From Diplosphaera chodatii (Eukaryota; Chlorophyta; Trebouxiophyceae; Prasiolales; Stichococcaceae): DNA of 64,000 nt. The position numbers and the translations under genes were made by a program. The stretch spans positions 62,001 to 126,000 of the forward strand of contig JAALGY010000036.1 of assembly GCA_032358165.1 (NCBI GenBank), written 5' to 3'. The notes beneath the pieces were generated by a model. The model did not search any database. It was not told the DNA's origin and saw only the letters and a list, made by a program, of their open reading frames with translations. Positions 10,001 to 24,467 of this stretch are shown in pieces (position 1 is the stretch's first letter; each line of letters begins with the position of its first letter).

Positions 10001-12759
10001 ATGACAGCACAAACTGAATGAGCGACCCTCGCTTTCATCAAGCCAACGACACCGCATGCACGGCCCCGAGCGGCAGCGCCAACCTGGGTGCCCGCTGTCC
10101 GCGGTGTCCTGCACGACGAGCGCGCAGGCGGCGGTGGCGAGGCTCCACACGCGGGCGCTGCCGTCGGTGCCGGCGGTGACGCAGAAGCGGCCCCGCGGCT
10201 CCACCGCCACCGCCGCCACGCCGCCGCCGTGGCCGACCAGCACGCAGCGGCAGGCGCCGCCCTGCTGCAGGTCCCACACGCGGCAGGTGCCGTCGGCGGA
10301 GGCGGACACCACCACGCCGCCGGACGCCGCCATGGACAGCGCGTTGACGGCGCCGCTGTGCCCCCCCAGCACGCAGGTGCAGTCCCCCAGCTCCAGGTCC
10401 CACACCCGCAGGCCCCCCGCCTCGTCGCCTGCAGCACGTGGGTCAAGGGTCGCAACACAGGCACTGGGCATTGGGCGGCCTCCACCCTGCAGCACATGCA
10501 TCTGCAGCGTGACATGGAGAGCCCCTGCACCAAGTTGACACTTCACACGTCGGCAAGGTTTCGCGGCCGGAGCCTGGTGCCCACCCGTCACGAGGTCGAT
10601 GCCGGTGGGCGACAGCAGCATGCAGGTCAGCGGCGCGGCGTGGCCCCGCAGCAGCATGCGGTGCAGGCCGCCCGCCTGCGTCAGGCTGGCCGTCGCCGCC
10701 ACCAGGCACTGCGCCCGGGGCGGCGACTCCGGGGGCCAGCTCCGCTGCTGCTGTTGGCGCTGCTCAGTGGCCGCGGGCAGCGCAGCCTCTGCAGCTGCGG
10801 CCGCGCGCTGGCGGGACAGCCACGCGCGCAGGAAGGCCGAGTCGGAGGCGGTGATCAGGCGCGCAATCATCTGTGCCCGCAGCATCGCCGCCTCTGGACG
10901 CAGCCCCCACGCCGCCAGCGCCATCTGGAAGGCCTCCAGCAGCAGCTTCACGTCGGGGTTGTGTCCCGGCGCACTGAGGTACCTGTGAGACCAGCATGTG
11001 AGATCAGCAAATGCGAGGTGTCTCTGGACAGCTCATGCTGTGGGCTGAAAGACCATGCTCATCCGCGACGCAGAGCGGGGTAGACAGTGGAGCGGTGGCA
11101 GTGGCACCTGCGGAAGTCTGACACCAGGGAGGCGACGCCGTACGCCCGCAGCTTGTTGTGCAGCCACTGCGGCTGCGCCAGCAGCGCCTCCAGCAGCGGC
11201 GCCTGGTTCGCCCCCATGCAGTGGTGCCCCACCGCCTGCCCAGCCAAAATCATACCTGGCTGTAATGCGCCTGCACATGCCATATCAGTGCAAAGTCAGC
11301 AGCATGGCACAGGAAGTCTGAGGAGGCAGGGCGCTCACCTGAAGGAAGTAGCCATCGTCTGGCACGTCAGCCAGCGAGGCAAAGCCGTGCTGGTAGCGAC
11401 TGAGCAGCTCTGCATGCACATCTGACGCCAGCGGGCAGAACGCCTGTGCACATGACATTGCCAAGCACTAAGCATGACCGCAGATCAGATGTGTTTGCTC
11501 ACGCCCCTGGCGGTAGGACTCCAACCATCATAGCAACTGAATGCAGAACATGCAGCATGCAGCAGCTGAAAAAGCGGCACATGCCTGCAGGCGGGCGAGC
11601 TGGTCGGGCTGCACCAGTGCCCAGGCAGAGCCGTCTGCCAGGCAGGCGATGCGCATGATGCCGCGCTCCTGGAAGATTGCGGCCGTCGCCTCCGCTTCCA
11701 TGATGTTGGTCTGGCGCCACAGGTGGCACTGCAGCCCACGTGCAACCCAGCTCGAGACCAAGCAGCTGGGTGCTGGGTTGCAGCAGGTGAGCAGGGTGAC
11801 GACGGCAGGTCGAGCAGGAAGCACGTCGGCGCATTGAGGGCTGTGACCAGGTGGCGATAGGTGAAGGGGGGTCATACCAGGGCGCGCATGGGGACGGGCA
11901 GGCTGGGGTGCAGCACCGCCAGGCGCAGGAAGCGGGCGTGCATGGCGTGCGGCACCCCCATCTGGGCGCACATGGTCTGCAGCTGCTCGCTGGTCATGGG
12001 CGCCGCCGCCGCCGCGTCCGAGCGGCCGCCGGGCGACGAGGGCGGGAAGCCGAAGGACTCCACGCTGGGCCGCACCGCCGAGTCCATGCTGCTGGCGGCG
12101 TGCCCGTGCGCCGGCTCCTGCTCCATCGCGAAGCTGGAGCGGCCGCTGGTCTGCTCCGAGTGCGCGGACTCGGTGCTGCCGCGGCCGGTGGGGGGGCCGC
12201 CGCCGCCGTGGCTGGTGCGCAGCCCCGCCTCGCCGGAGCTGCGGCAGCCCGACTTGCGCTCGAACGTGCTGGAGCTGCGGCGCCCGCCCGCCCCGGACCC
12301 CGTGCTCATGGTCATGCTCATGCTGAGGCTGCTGCCGCCGCCGCCGTGCGCCATGGCGGAGTCGTAGCTGGGGCGGGCCCCTGGGTGAGCAGCCGCAACA
12401 GATGTCGTCCAGCGCTCGTGGTGGCGTGAAGCCGATGGCATGCGCACCGTGCAAGCTATCGGTACAGCTGTTGCGCAACATGCAAAGAGCAGCACACCGG
12501 CTTTGCGGGGAAAGTCGGAAGGATGCAGGCCGTCCTCTTCCGGCACGGGCGGCGGCATCTCGCTGAGCGACGCAGTGCTGGCGCTCCCCAGGTGCAGGGC
12601 GGCCAGGTGCTGCTCGCTGGTCATGGGCGCACCTGGGTTCTGCGGCCCTGCATCGGGCTGCTGATACGCGCTGTCTTCGCTGAGCTTGCTGCTCTCCTGG
12701 TCAATCGACGTGTTGTGCTGCTTGGCGGAGTGGCTGCGCCGCAGGAAGCCCAGCAGCAT
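7031..12759 (-). CDS. APAF1-like winged-helix/WD40-repeat protein without NB-ARC domain
   Basis: Seventeen exons all join in phase to 1185 residues: 12498-12759, 11878-12380, 11585-11728, 11339-11443, 11108-11235, 10585-10982, 10084-10428, 9766-9964, 9423-9582, 9097-9278, 8796-9012, 8614-8691, 8221-8499, 8051-8105, 7701-7789, 7319-7577 and 7031-7185. Residues 1-215 are Ser/Gly-rich and disordered. Residues about 220-300 (FLRLAVLHPSLPVPMRAL) match the winged-helix module that follows NB-ARC in APAF1-like ATPases. Residues about 305-440 (PDDGYFLQAVGHH, PQWLHNKLRAYGVASLV) match the helical module before the propellers. About 16 WD40 blades follow (TLEGHSGWVTDV, ARVWNL, ARLWSI), enough for two propellers. 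No P-loop is found in the gene or in the 900 bp upstream. The intron after exon 3 uses a GC donor. A signalling scaffold role is inferred. Confidence 0.82.
7836..7998. repeat. AT-rich island with an exact 15-bp direct repeat, inside an intron
   Basis: Within the 261-bp intron 7790-8050 of the WD40 gene, about 160 bp are strongly AT-rich while the flanks are GC-rich. The 15-mer TAATGTGTATAAAAT occurs at 7889-7903 and again at 7929-7943, 40 bp apart. The stretch looks compositionally organellar. It could be a nuclear insertion of mitochondrial or plastid DNA, or a simple low-complexity expansion. Its short antisense ORF (7800-7985) is not credible as a gene. Confidence 0.7.
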
Positions 12760-13664
12760 GGCTGCACGCTAGATTCGTTGAAGGTCGGGCGGGTGGCAGA
12801 CCTGTGGCAGAAAGCCTCAAGTCAGAAGACCTCCCTCCAGAGTGTCACGGCCGAGCCTCGTTAGGCCGTCTTGCGTGCCGCTGAGCACACGTGCGGCCGG
12901 CGGCGGCATGCACAGCAGCGAAACAAGAGGTTACGTTGTACCTGCCCGTGGCCGGCCGACTGGTGGCGGGGTTGCCCCGGCAGCCTCGTTGTGCGCTGTG
13001 CGCTTCCAGGCGGACAAGCCAATGGATCCGCGAGCCGGCGGGGCGCAGGGGCTCGTGTTCAGGCGCCTTCCGAGACGGTGCCAGCCATTCCGCTGGGATT
13101 CGCAATCTTCCGCTGCAGCACCAGGCCGTTGCCGAGGTACGGGTGGAGCAGTGCTGACGAAGCTGTGGTCAAGACTGCCCAGGCGTCCACGGCTGACGGC
13201 ACCCGACACGCACTCCGGCGCTGTTGGGAACCTCCTGTTTGTGGGTGTGCCAGACAAAAGTGCATCCGCAATCTGTCGCGCTGGAAAAAGCGACATGTCG
13301 CACGAGCGCTGCTAATCATGGTAGCTCGGACGACTCCAATGTTGTTCGGTGCTGACTAGGCACAAGGGCGACCCTCGTTATTATTATATCATCAAGGGGC
13401 CCCGGGCACGCTCGAAATCTGAATGTGCAGCGGCCTTGCAGGCTTGCACTCGCCGATGGACGCTTGCATTCTCGCAATCGATATCACAGGAAGTGTTGTT
13501 GGCATGCCAGTGTGATGATGCAAACTTTGAGCACACATCCAGCGCATCTGTTCTGAGCAGTGCACCACACCGCGGCTCCCTGGTCCAGAGCAAGCTGGTC
13601 GCAGTGCGCACTGCGCGATCACTTCGCAGCTGGCATAGAAGTGATCTCGATGTGCCTGTATTAG
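12760..13664. promoter_or_regulatory. Divergent intergenic region between APAF1-like gene (-) and MCM9 (+)
   Basis: About 905 bp separates two start codons that point away from each other, so both promoters must lie here. I searched both strands for an NB-ARC exon belonging to the leftward gene and saw none. No TATA box or RNA gene is obvious. Confidence 0.5.
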
Positions 13665-16912
<3,248 letters not shown>

Positions 16913-17079
16913 CCAGGTGCCTCACAACACACTGTCTGACCTGACTGACCGGGAACTGAAAGTCTGAAACACATGATATCTGACTAGCCTGCTCTGCTGG
17001 AGCAGCCTACTGTACATTAGACTCTGCTGCTGCTGGGACTTCCTGTAGTAAATATGTTGTGGAGTAACAGTAGTAGTAG

Positions 17080-18491
17080 CTAGGTAGCGGATATCGCCAG
17101 TACAGGGTTCTGCTTGGGCAGTGTGGCGCCGCTTGCAGCTGTCGCGCGGTGTGCTGGTGCTTCAATCTGTCTGCGCATGTGTCCCTCGACAGACAGAGCG
17201 CCGTCGTCGTCGAATATGCTGCTGCTGTAGTACAGCGGAGGTGCCGACGATGGCAGGCGGTCCTGCGGCAGCGCCTTGGCCCACACCCGGTCCCAGTAGG
17301 TGTCTACGTTGGTGGTCCCTGGCGTGTAGTGCCCTCGGCGGCTGGCCTTCAGCAGCGTCACCTCCACGATGCCGTCGGCCACCTGCCAAGCGCTGCGATA
17401 TGGGTCCACCGGCCGCAGCAGCTGCCCGCCCAGCACCTGGCTGCCGCCGGCACTCACCCGCAGGTGGTGTGCGCTGATGTCCACAGCAACCTGTCAAGCC
17501 AGTGCCACATACCATGAATCCGCAGGAGGCAGTCAAGCTTGCAGACATGCAACATGACCCTGGTCGAGCGATACTGCTGTTTCACGCCATGGCATGGCTG
17601 TACAGCTGCTCGGCGATCATACAACCAACCAGTGCATTTATACCACCCGCACCTGATGGGGTCTGACGTTCTCTGGAAGTCGTACAAACAACTCCACGTG
17701 CGTCTGATTCTGGCGCCACTTGTAGTTGTCGCAGTCAAGGCCCAAGTCGCCTGGCAAATCGATCTGCTGCCATATGCGCTGCTGTGGCGTCCAGCGTCGG
17801 TTCTGCTTGAGCACAAGGCATACAGCGTGATGACATCAGGTACAGCACCTGATACACAAGATGAAGTCATACAATGCACGCACCTCAATCGCCTCAGCTT
17901 CGTCCTTGCTCTTCATAGCCTGCCGCTCCTCAAGGCTGTAGCTTGGCGCTGTCAAAGCAGGCACATGACACACTCAGTGCGTGCATCCTCATGGGCAGCG
18001 TATTTGTGACATATATAGCTTCAGTCAATCACCCGTGCACACCTTCCGGCTTTGGGTCAAGTCGACCATACATGCTGGCGATAACGTCTTCGCGGCTCTG
18101 AGTGCCGCAGGTTGCTGCAGCCGCGCGCTCGATGCGATCAACCTCGTCATCTTTCAGCACGGCCTGCTTCCCGTGCTTGCGCAGCCAGCTGGCAAACTTG
18201 ACGTCTGAATCTTCAACTGCGTCCGCGATCTCGTTGCGTCGGCACTCATGCTTGTGGAACGGCCAGTGCGCACGCTGACACCCAGCGGAGCAAAAGAACG
18301 CGCTGCGGCACCTGCTGCATCGCAGAATCCCGCTAGAACGGCCGCAGTTTCCTGCGCATTGCAGCGGATGTGGTCGGGCCGCGCACAACACAATACCGGA
18401 GTAGGACTGCGTTCTGCCACAGACTCATGCACACACAACACGGTCACGACTCACCGCATTCCTTGGGTTCTGACAGCTGCCCGTCAAACAT
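17080..18491 (-). CDS. MYND zinc-finger and CS-domain protein
   Basis: Exons 18455-18491, 18043-18351, 17884-17948, 17653-17802 and 17080-17490 join in phase to 323 residues. Residues about 11-50 form a MYND zinc finger: CGNCGR, then CSRCRSAFFCSAGCQ, then HKHEC, a full set of Cys/His ligands. The C-terminal half fits a CS (p23/NudC-like) beta sandwich: WQQIDLPGDLGLDCDNYKW, VELFVRLPENV, HHLRVSAGG, then GGQLLRPVDPYRSAW, VEVTLLKAS and a closing WDRVWA. CS domains bind Hsp90 or act as chaperones, and MYND fingers bind proline-rich peptides, so an Hsp90-linked adaptor is inferred. The 37-base first exon ends inside the first zinc-binding motif. The gene lies tandem with the phosphorylase and converges with MCM9. 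Confidence 0.82.
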
Positions 18492-18937
18492 GCTGCTGCA
18501 CTTGATAGCTGGTTGTTTGACATGATCCACGCCAACAAGCACCGGTCGAGCGCCGGAAGTCGGGGTGAGATGGGAGCTGAACACCCCAAGAAACAGTGGC
18601 GAGGTCAAACGGCACGAAGGGGTAGAAGTGCATAAGTGACGGCAACGCCGTTCGTTTCTGAGCAGGAATAGGCGTTCATCCGCTTGCAACGTGACACCGT
18701 ATTGACGGCACTGCAAGCTCAGCCTTGTAGCAGCATCAATGCAAACTGCTGGAGTGCTGCAGCAACTGCTGAAGTACACAGTACGACAGTAGCACATTTG
18801 ATGAGAAAGATGTCGCTGACGTGTTGCATCCATCTGGAGACAACAAATACCATCTGACGTTTGCCACAATGTGATAGGGTGCTACTTCGCCAACACTGCT
18901 ACACCTGACGCTGAATGAACCCCGCGACTGCCCCCGC
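18492..18937. other. Intergenic, phosphorylase 3' UTR / MYND-CS promoter
   Basis: About 445 bp between two minus-strand genes. It should contain the phosphorylase 3' UTR and the promoter of the MYND-CS gene. No exon or RNA gene is recognised. Confidence 0.55.
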
Positions 18938-21900
18938 TCAAGGCAGCGGCACTGGCTTGAGGTCCCAGATCTCGTTGGCATACTGGGCGATGGTGCGGTC
19001 CGACGAGAAGAAGCCAGAGGTGGCTGTGTACAGGATTGACCGCCGGGTCCACTCGTCATAGTCGGCATACAGCTTGTCCACCCGGTCCTGCAGCACGCAG
19101 ACATGGCGCCATCGCTCAGTATATGCCATCCAGTCATGTGCAGCATCTGTGAACTGCTCGTGCTGCCATCCTTAAATTAGCAGCACATGCTCAGATACAA
19201 CTGCATAGGTGCCGTTGCAAGGGGTTGCAATGGTGGGGGGCCACACACCTGGGCATCCATGTAGCTGGCAAAGTCGTTGGCGACCTGCACAGATGAATTT
19301 GATGCTTGGCAAATGCAACCTGTGAGTTTGCAGCAGCAGATGCCTCGAAGACGGCAGCCAGCATGAGGCGCAGCTGCAGGTAGTGTCGTACCAGGAACCA
19401 GTCGTTGCCGGAGTTGGGAACATCGTTCACAGAGTCGACCAGGTCCTTGAAGTACTCGACGTTGCCGAACACGCCATCGCGGATCATGTCAAAGGCCTCC
19501 ACCCACCGCGGGTCGTAGTCCTGCTCACATGTGCCAATGCTGGTTGTTTAGTCCGCCAGCAACGATGCTGTGCTCAGCACGCACCAACATCTTGTGGGCA
19601 CGAAGCTGGTGGTGCACTTGACGACATCAGCAGCATCGCAATGCAGAGCCACGGCTGTGGCGCCCACCTTGAAGTCAGCACGCTCCTTGCGCAGCCGATT
19701 GAGGTCCTTGGCGTCGAAGCCGAAGATGAACATGTTCTCCTTGCCCACCTCCTCAGCAATTTCGATGTTGGCGCCGTCCATGGTGCCGATGATGAGGCAC
19801 CCGTTGGCCTGGAACTTCATGTTGGACGTGCCTGCGGCGTCACATATAAGGAGTCAGCCGAGTGCACGCTTGATCGACTTTGCTGTCGTCGTTTTGTCAC
19901 TCCTCGCTTTCACAAGCAGCGCAAGGATGGTGCAGTTCAGCCGTCTGAGCACCTGATGCCTCTGTGCCGGCTGTGGAGATGTGCTGGCTGAGCTCTGCTG
20001 CTGGGATGACCTTCTCTGCAACTGATACGTTGTAATCGGGCAAGAATACCACCTGCAGATAGCAACGTTGGTCTGACCTTTGAAGGTTGCCTCAGGTTCC
20101 TGAAGCACTCTATACGACACAGGCAAGCATTTGCAGCTGGCAGTCTGCAAGCAGTTCATTCGCCTGATTCCATCCCTGGGTCTGCATCGCACCTTCAGCA
20201 GGTCTCCCACATCAGGGTCGTTGTTGACAGTCTCGCCAATTGCATTGACCAGCTTGACGATCTTCTTGGCCATGTAGTAGGCGGACGCTGCCTTGCCGCC
20301 CACGATCACGACGCGAGGCACCATCTTCTTTCGCTCCTCCGGCGACGCCTCCTGCAATCAGGATGTGGTGCTGGTGGGATCATCTGGTTGGTGCTCCTCA
20401 GGAACGATCATCCTTCGGTGCAGTGATGCAGGCCAAGCTGCATTGTATGTTTGCACATTGAGCATTCAGTCGCTTGAGCAGCTTTGGCTCAAGCAGCAAA
20501 TATGCCCGTTTCACACTCACAACCCAGGGGACGGAAGCTAGCCGACTCCCTGGCCGGTCTGAGTCTGAAGAAACAGCAGCACCAGACCAAAACCCAGACG
20601 CTGGCCACACCTTGATCTGCTTGTAGCGGTAGATGACGCTGACGGCATTCATGTACTGCCGCTTGTACTCGTGGATGCGCTTGATGTGGATGTCGTACAG
20701 CGCGGCCACGGGCACATCGATGCCCGTCCACTCCTTGATCTTCTCCGCCAGCGCCTGCTTGTTGTGGAACTTGATGGCCGCCCACTTCTTGCGGAACTCT
20801 GCGTCCTCTGCATGTGGCTTCAGCCCCTGCCACACGGAGTCAACAGGAGTGTAGGCCAACTGTATGTCGTGTCAGCCCTGTGCAGCTTGCCGCCTCTGCA
20901 ACGCATGTGAGGCTGAGGGTTCTGCAGTACCACTGTGGCCACGACGGACGACAACCAGCCTACCTGCAGCAGGTCAAGCTCCTTCATCCAGGCGTCGGAG
21001 CCGAGCGTCTCGGTGATGAGCGCCGACAGCTCCGGGTTGCAGAAGGCCAGCCACCGGCGGGGCGTCACGCCGTTGGTCTTGTTCTGGAACTTCTTTGGGA
21101 AGATCTTCACAAAGTCCTGCAGCCATATAGCAAGCCCCGTAACATGTCTGCCAGCTGTGATCCCGAGGACTGCTGTCTGCGCCGTCAGTGGGAAGCTTAT
21201 AAGTCTGGAAAGCCAGCTTTGATTGTGCAGCATTGTGGCAGCAGAGCGCCAGTGCGCACCGGGAAGATGTCCTCCTTGATGATCTCTGAGTGGATGGCGG
21301 CAACACCGTTCACTGCGCGGCCGCCAACTGTGGCGAGGAAGGCCATGTTGACCAACCTGCAGAGCACCATTCAGCTCCCTGATTCACGACCTGAGCATGG
21401 GCGTGAACAGTTGGATGGTAGAGGTCACCGCAGGTTGAGGACATGATTCAGGGAGTCCATGTGGCACAGGCCGTCAGCAACAGTGCACTCACGGCTTCTC
21501 GGGCTCCCAGGGGTTGCTGGTGATGATGCTGTACTTTTTCAGCTCTGCTTCCACAGGGTCCACCTTCTTCTCTGCCTTGGCCTTGTCCGCCTGCGACGCA
21601 TTGGGTAGAAGCAGTCAGTGCCTCGTACACACCTGCAGTGCACCCGCTGTTGGTGCTGTGCACTGCTGCACCATCGGCAATGTTGTAAGGGCGCTCACCT
21701 TCTTGGCATTTTTCGTGTCGTTGGCCTCGGCATCAGCTGCCTTGCTTGCGCCATTGGTCTTGGCCACAGCCTTTGCATCCTCATCCGCCTTGAGCTTGGC
21801 TGTTTCCTTGGCATCTGCCTCAGCGTATGGCTGCACATGATGCACACAGTCGGCAATCAGACCAGATGTCAGTCCACCGGGGATGGGTTGCAAGTAGATG

Positions 21901-23887
21901 CTTCGGCCTGCCAGGGTTCCACGAGTCGCCGCCTCCCACAGCATGCCACGCACCCGTGCAACCTCCAGCCACTCCTTGTCAATGCGGGAGATGATCTCCA
22001 TATGGCGAGGCAGCAGCTTCTCGATGGTCTCCACTGGCCACTTCTCCAGCGCCTCCGGAAGCACCGTGTGGTTGGTGTACGCCAGGCACTGCTTCGTGAC
22101 TGACCACGCGGTGTCCCAGTCCAGACCCTGCACATTTGGGAGCGTAGCAGACTAGTCGTTGCCAGCAAAGAGCGTCTTGCTGCCGTAGCCCAGCAGTGTA
22201 TCAGCATATGCAGGTTGCAGGGTTTCACCTTGACATCCATCAGCAGCCGCATAAGCTCGGGCACTGCAATGGTGGGGTGCGTGTCGTTCAGCTGGAAGAT
22301 GGCCTTCTCCGGCAGCTTGGTCCAGTCGCCGTGCTTGGCCTCATATCGCGTCAGCACATCCTGCAGCTCCGTGCAAAGCATTGAGACAACGGCATGCTGT
22401 GAGGTCGCAATCAGGTAGCATCAGGTGCAGCCAACAGGAGCCAGAGCAAGTCAACCACCGACCACAAACACCATGGTTTCGTCACCAACCTGGATGGAGG
22501 CCGAGACAAAGAAGTACTGCTGCTTCAGGCGCAGCTCCTTGCCATACTCTGTGGCGTCATTGGGGTACAGCACTGCGCTGATGTCCTCCGCCTTGCGCTT
22601 CTCCTCCACCGCCTGCAGGCAGGCGACGGGCACACGTGGATGACTGGGAGCAACTGCAAGAGGTATGGTGACTGTTGAGATAGCAGCCTGCTTGCTGGTT
22701 TGTGTGACGTGTAAGCGCAGTCCGAATCCACCTTGGCGAAGTTGCCCTCGTTGAACTGCCCCATGTCCAGCTCTGTCTCAGGCAGCGCCTCGAACAGGCG
22801 CAGGTTGCCGACGGTCTTGGTCTCAAAGCCGGGCACGGGGTTGTCATACGCCTGCGCATACACCTGCAGCAACAGGCAAGCCAACCGCCATCAGCATGCT
22901 CCACGTACAACCGTACCAGCGTGCCGGTTGTGCCAGATCAGCAGCTGTTGTGACAGCATCTGCATGCTTTCAGTCTGTACCTTCTCTGCAGGCACCCACT
23001 TGCCGTCCTTGACCTCGCCGTAGAAGCCCACTGTGTAGCGGATGTTGGGCCGCTTCAGCTCCCAGGGGTTGCCGTTAGTCAGCCAGATGTCGGGCAACTC
23101 CTGCTGGAAGCCCTCCTTCAGCGCCTGCGGCCAACGCGTGCCGGCAGAGGTTGTCATGCAGGGAGTGCCCTGAAAACTGATGTGGCATGAAAGTGCGGAG
23201 CCTGATACTCAGTGGCAGCTTGTGCATTACCGGCTGGACCGTGCTCACCTGCTTGAACATGCCGTATTTGTAGCGGATGCCGTAGCCCCACCCGGGGTAG
23301 TCCAGGGTTGCCATCGAGTCCACGAAGCAGGCGGCCAGGCGGCCCAGGCCGCCGTTGCCCAGTGCAGCATTCTGCTCCGCATCCACCAGCTCCTCCATGC
23401 TGTAACCCAGCGACCGCACTGCCTCGCCGTATGGGCCCTCCACGCCCAGGTTGTAGACGGCGTTGGTCAGCGAGCGGCCCATCAGAAACTCGGCTGACAA
23501 GTAGTACACGAACTTGGGATCCTGAGACTGCCAGTAGTCCTGCGTCTTGAAGAATGCATCAAGAAGCGAGTCTCTGACGCTCCATGCAACCGCGCGATAT
23601 GCTTCTTCGGGACTGAGGCTGCTGACATCCGGCTTGCCGACGATCACTTCGGCTTTACGCCGGATGTCTTTCTGCAAGCTGTCCACATCAAGTAGGATGC
23701 CTGCAGCTTCAGAGCCCTTATACGCAGTGCGCTCAACCTTCTTGGCATCAGCGCCAAGGCTGGCAACGTCGCTGACTGCCTGGTGCAGTGGCCTGCATGG
23801 TCGGCTGCGCAGCGGCCGCAGAGCGGGCGCAGTCTGCCTGCATGTGCCTAGCAGCCCATTGCGCAGGCCATGCTGCGAATGCAGCAT
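18938..23887 (-). CDS. PHO1: Plastid-type alpha-1,4-glucan (starch) phosphorylase with internal insert
   Basis: Seventeen exons join in phase to 925 residues: 23249-23887, 22981-23124, 22732-22863, 22490-22612, 22229-22360, 21954-22127, 21699-21830, 21493-21590, 21260-21356, 20964-21116, 20611-20826, 20193-20351, 19953-20052, 19668-19831, 19392-19520, 19249-19284 and 18938-19087. It releases glucose-1-phosphate from alpha-glucans with pyridoxal phosphate. Motifs include [70 protein letters not shown] and the PLP-lysine region [11 protein letters not shown]. The N-terminus ([14 protein letters not shown], basic, Ser/Arg/Leu rich) suggests a plastid transit peptide. A roughly 75-residue Ala/Lys/Asp-rich insert (exons 7-8) sits where plastidial L-form enzymes carry theirs. 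An in-frame upstream extension lacks an ATG, so 23887 is chosen as start. Confidence 0.93.
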
Positions 23888-24467
23888 GGTCCCCGCGGCG
23901 TGTGAACTCGGAGACCGAGTCAATCGCAAGCCCAGATCAATGCAGGCAGTTTTCTTCAACGCAACTGTCAGCAGTTCCAAATGAGCTATGCAAAGACTCT
24001 GTGTTATGTGAATTGCAGGGCAAGCAAAAACAGCACAAGTATGCCTGTCAAACGTATTGTCGGCCTTTCTGAATGTCCACCGTCCAAGCCCAGATGGCTA
24101 CCCTGTAGCCAGTGCTGTCTGGCACGCTGGAAGTGGCAACTGGAAGGTGGGCAGTGCTTGCCAGTGTTTCACTGCTCTTGCCCTTCGTTGGGCTTGTAAC
24201 ATATATTACCCCGCTTACTGGGAGTGCAGTGTGCCCCAGTTACCCAGCGAGTCTAAAAGGGTGGGCAGCCCGGCCCGGACACCCTGGATGCATCACGTCC
24301 GCTGGCCCTGGAGTGCCAAGTGCGCATCGACAGTCCAGTAGTCAGAAAGTCGTGTCGCATGCTAGAATGCCCGGAGCCCCGGCAAACACTCGGTTGGGTT
24401 GATCGATCTACAGCCTGCAGCGCTGTGCCAGGCCGCATCAATCAGGAATCCGACAACAGGCAGCGCA
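23888..24467. promoter_or_regulatory. Divergent intergenic region, phosphorylase (-) / WD40 gene (+)
   Basis: About 580 bp between two start codons facing away from each other. It probably holds both promoters. No coding exon is recognised. Confidence 0.5.

Noticed and set aside
10088..11083. 331-residue open frame on the + strand
   Set aside because: It is antisense to in-phase WD40 exons of the APAF1-like gene, with a compositionally odd His/Arg/Ala-rich product.
12760..13664. Possible NB-ARC exons upstream of the APAF1-like gene
   Set aside because: No P-loop, Walker B or related motif is readable on either strand in this interval.
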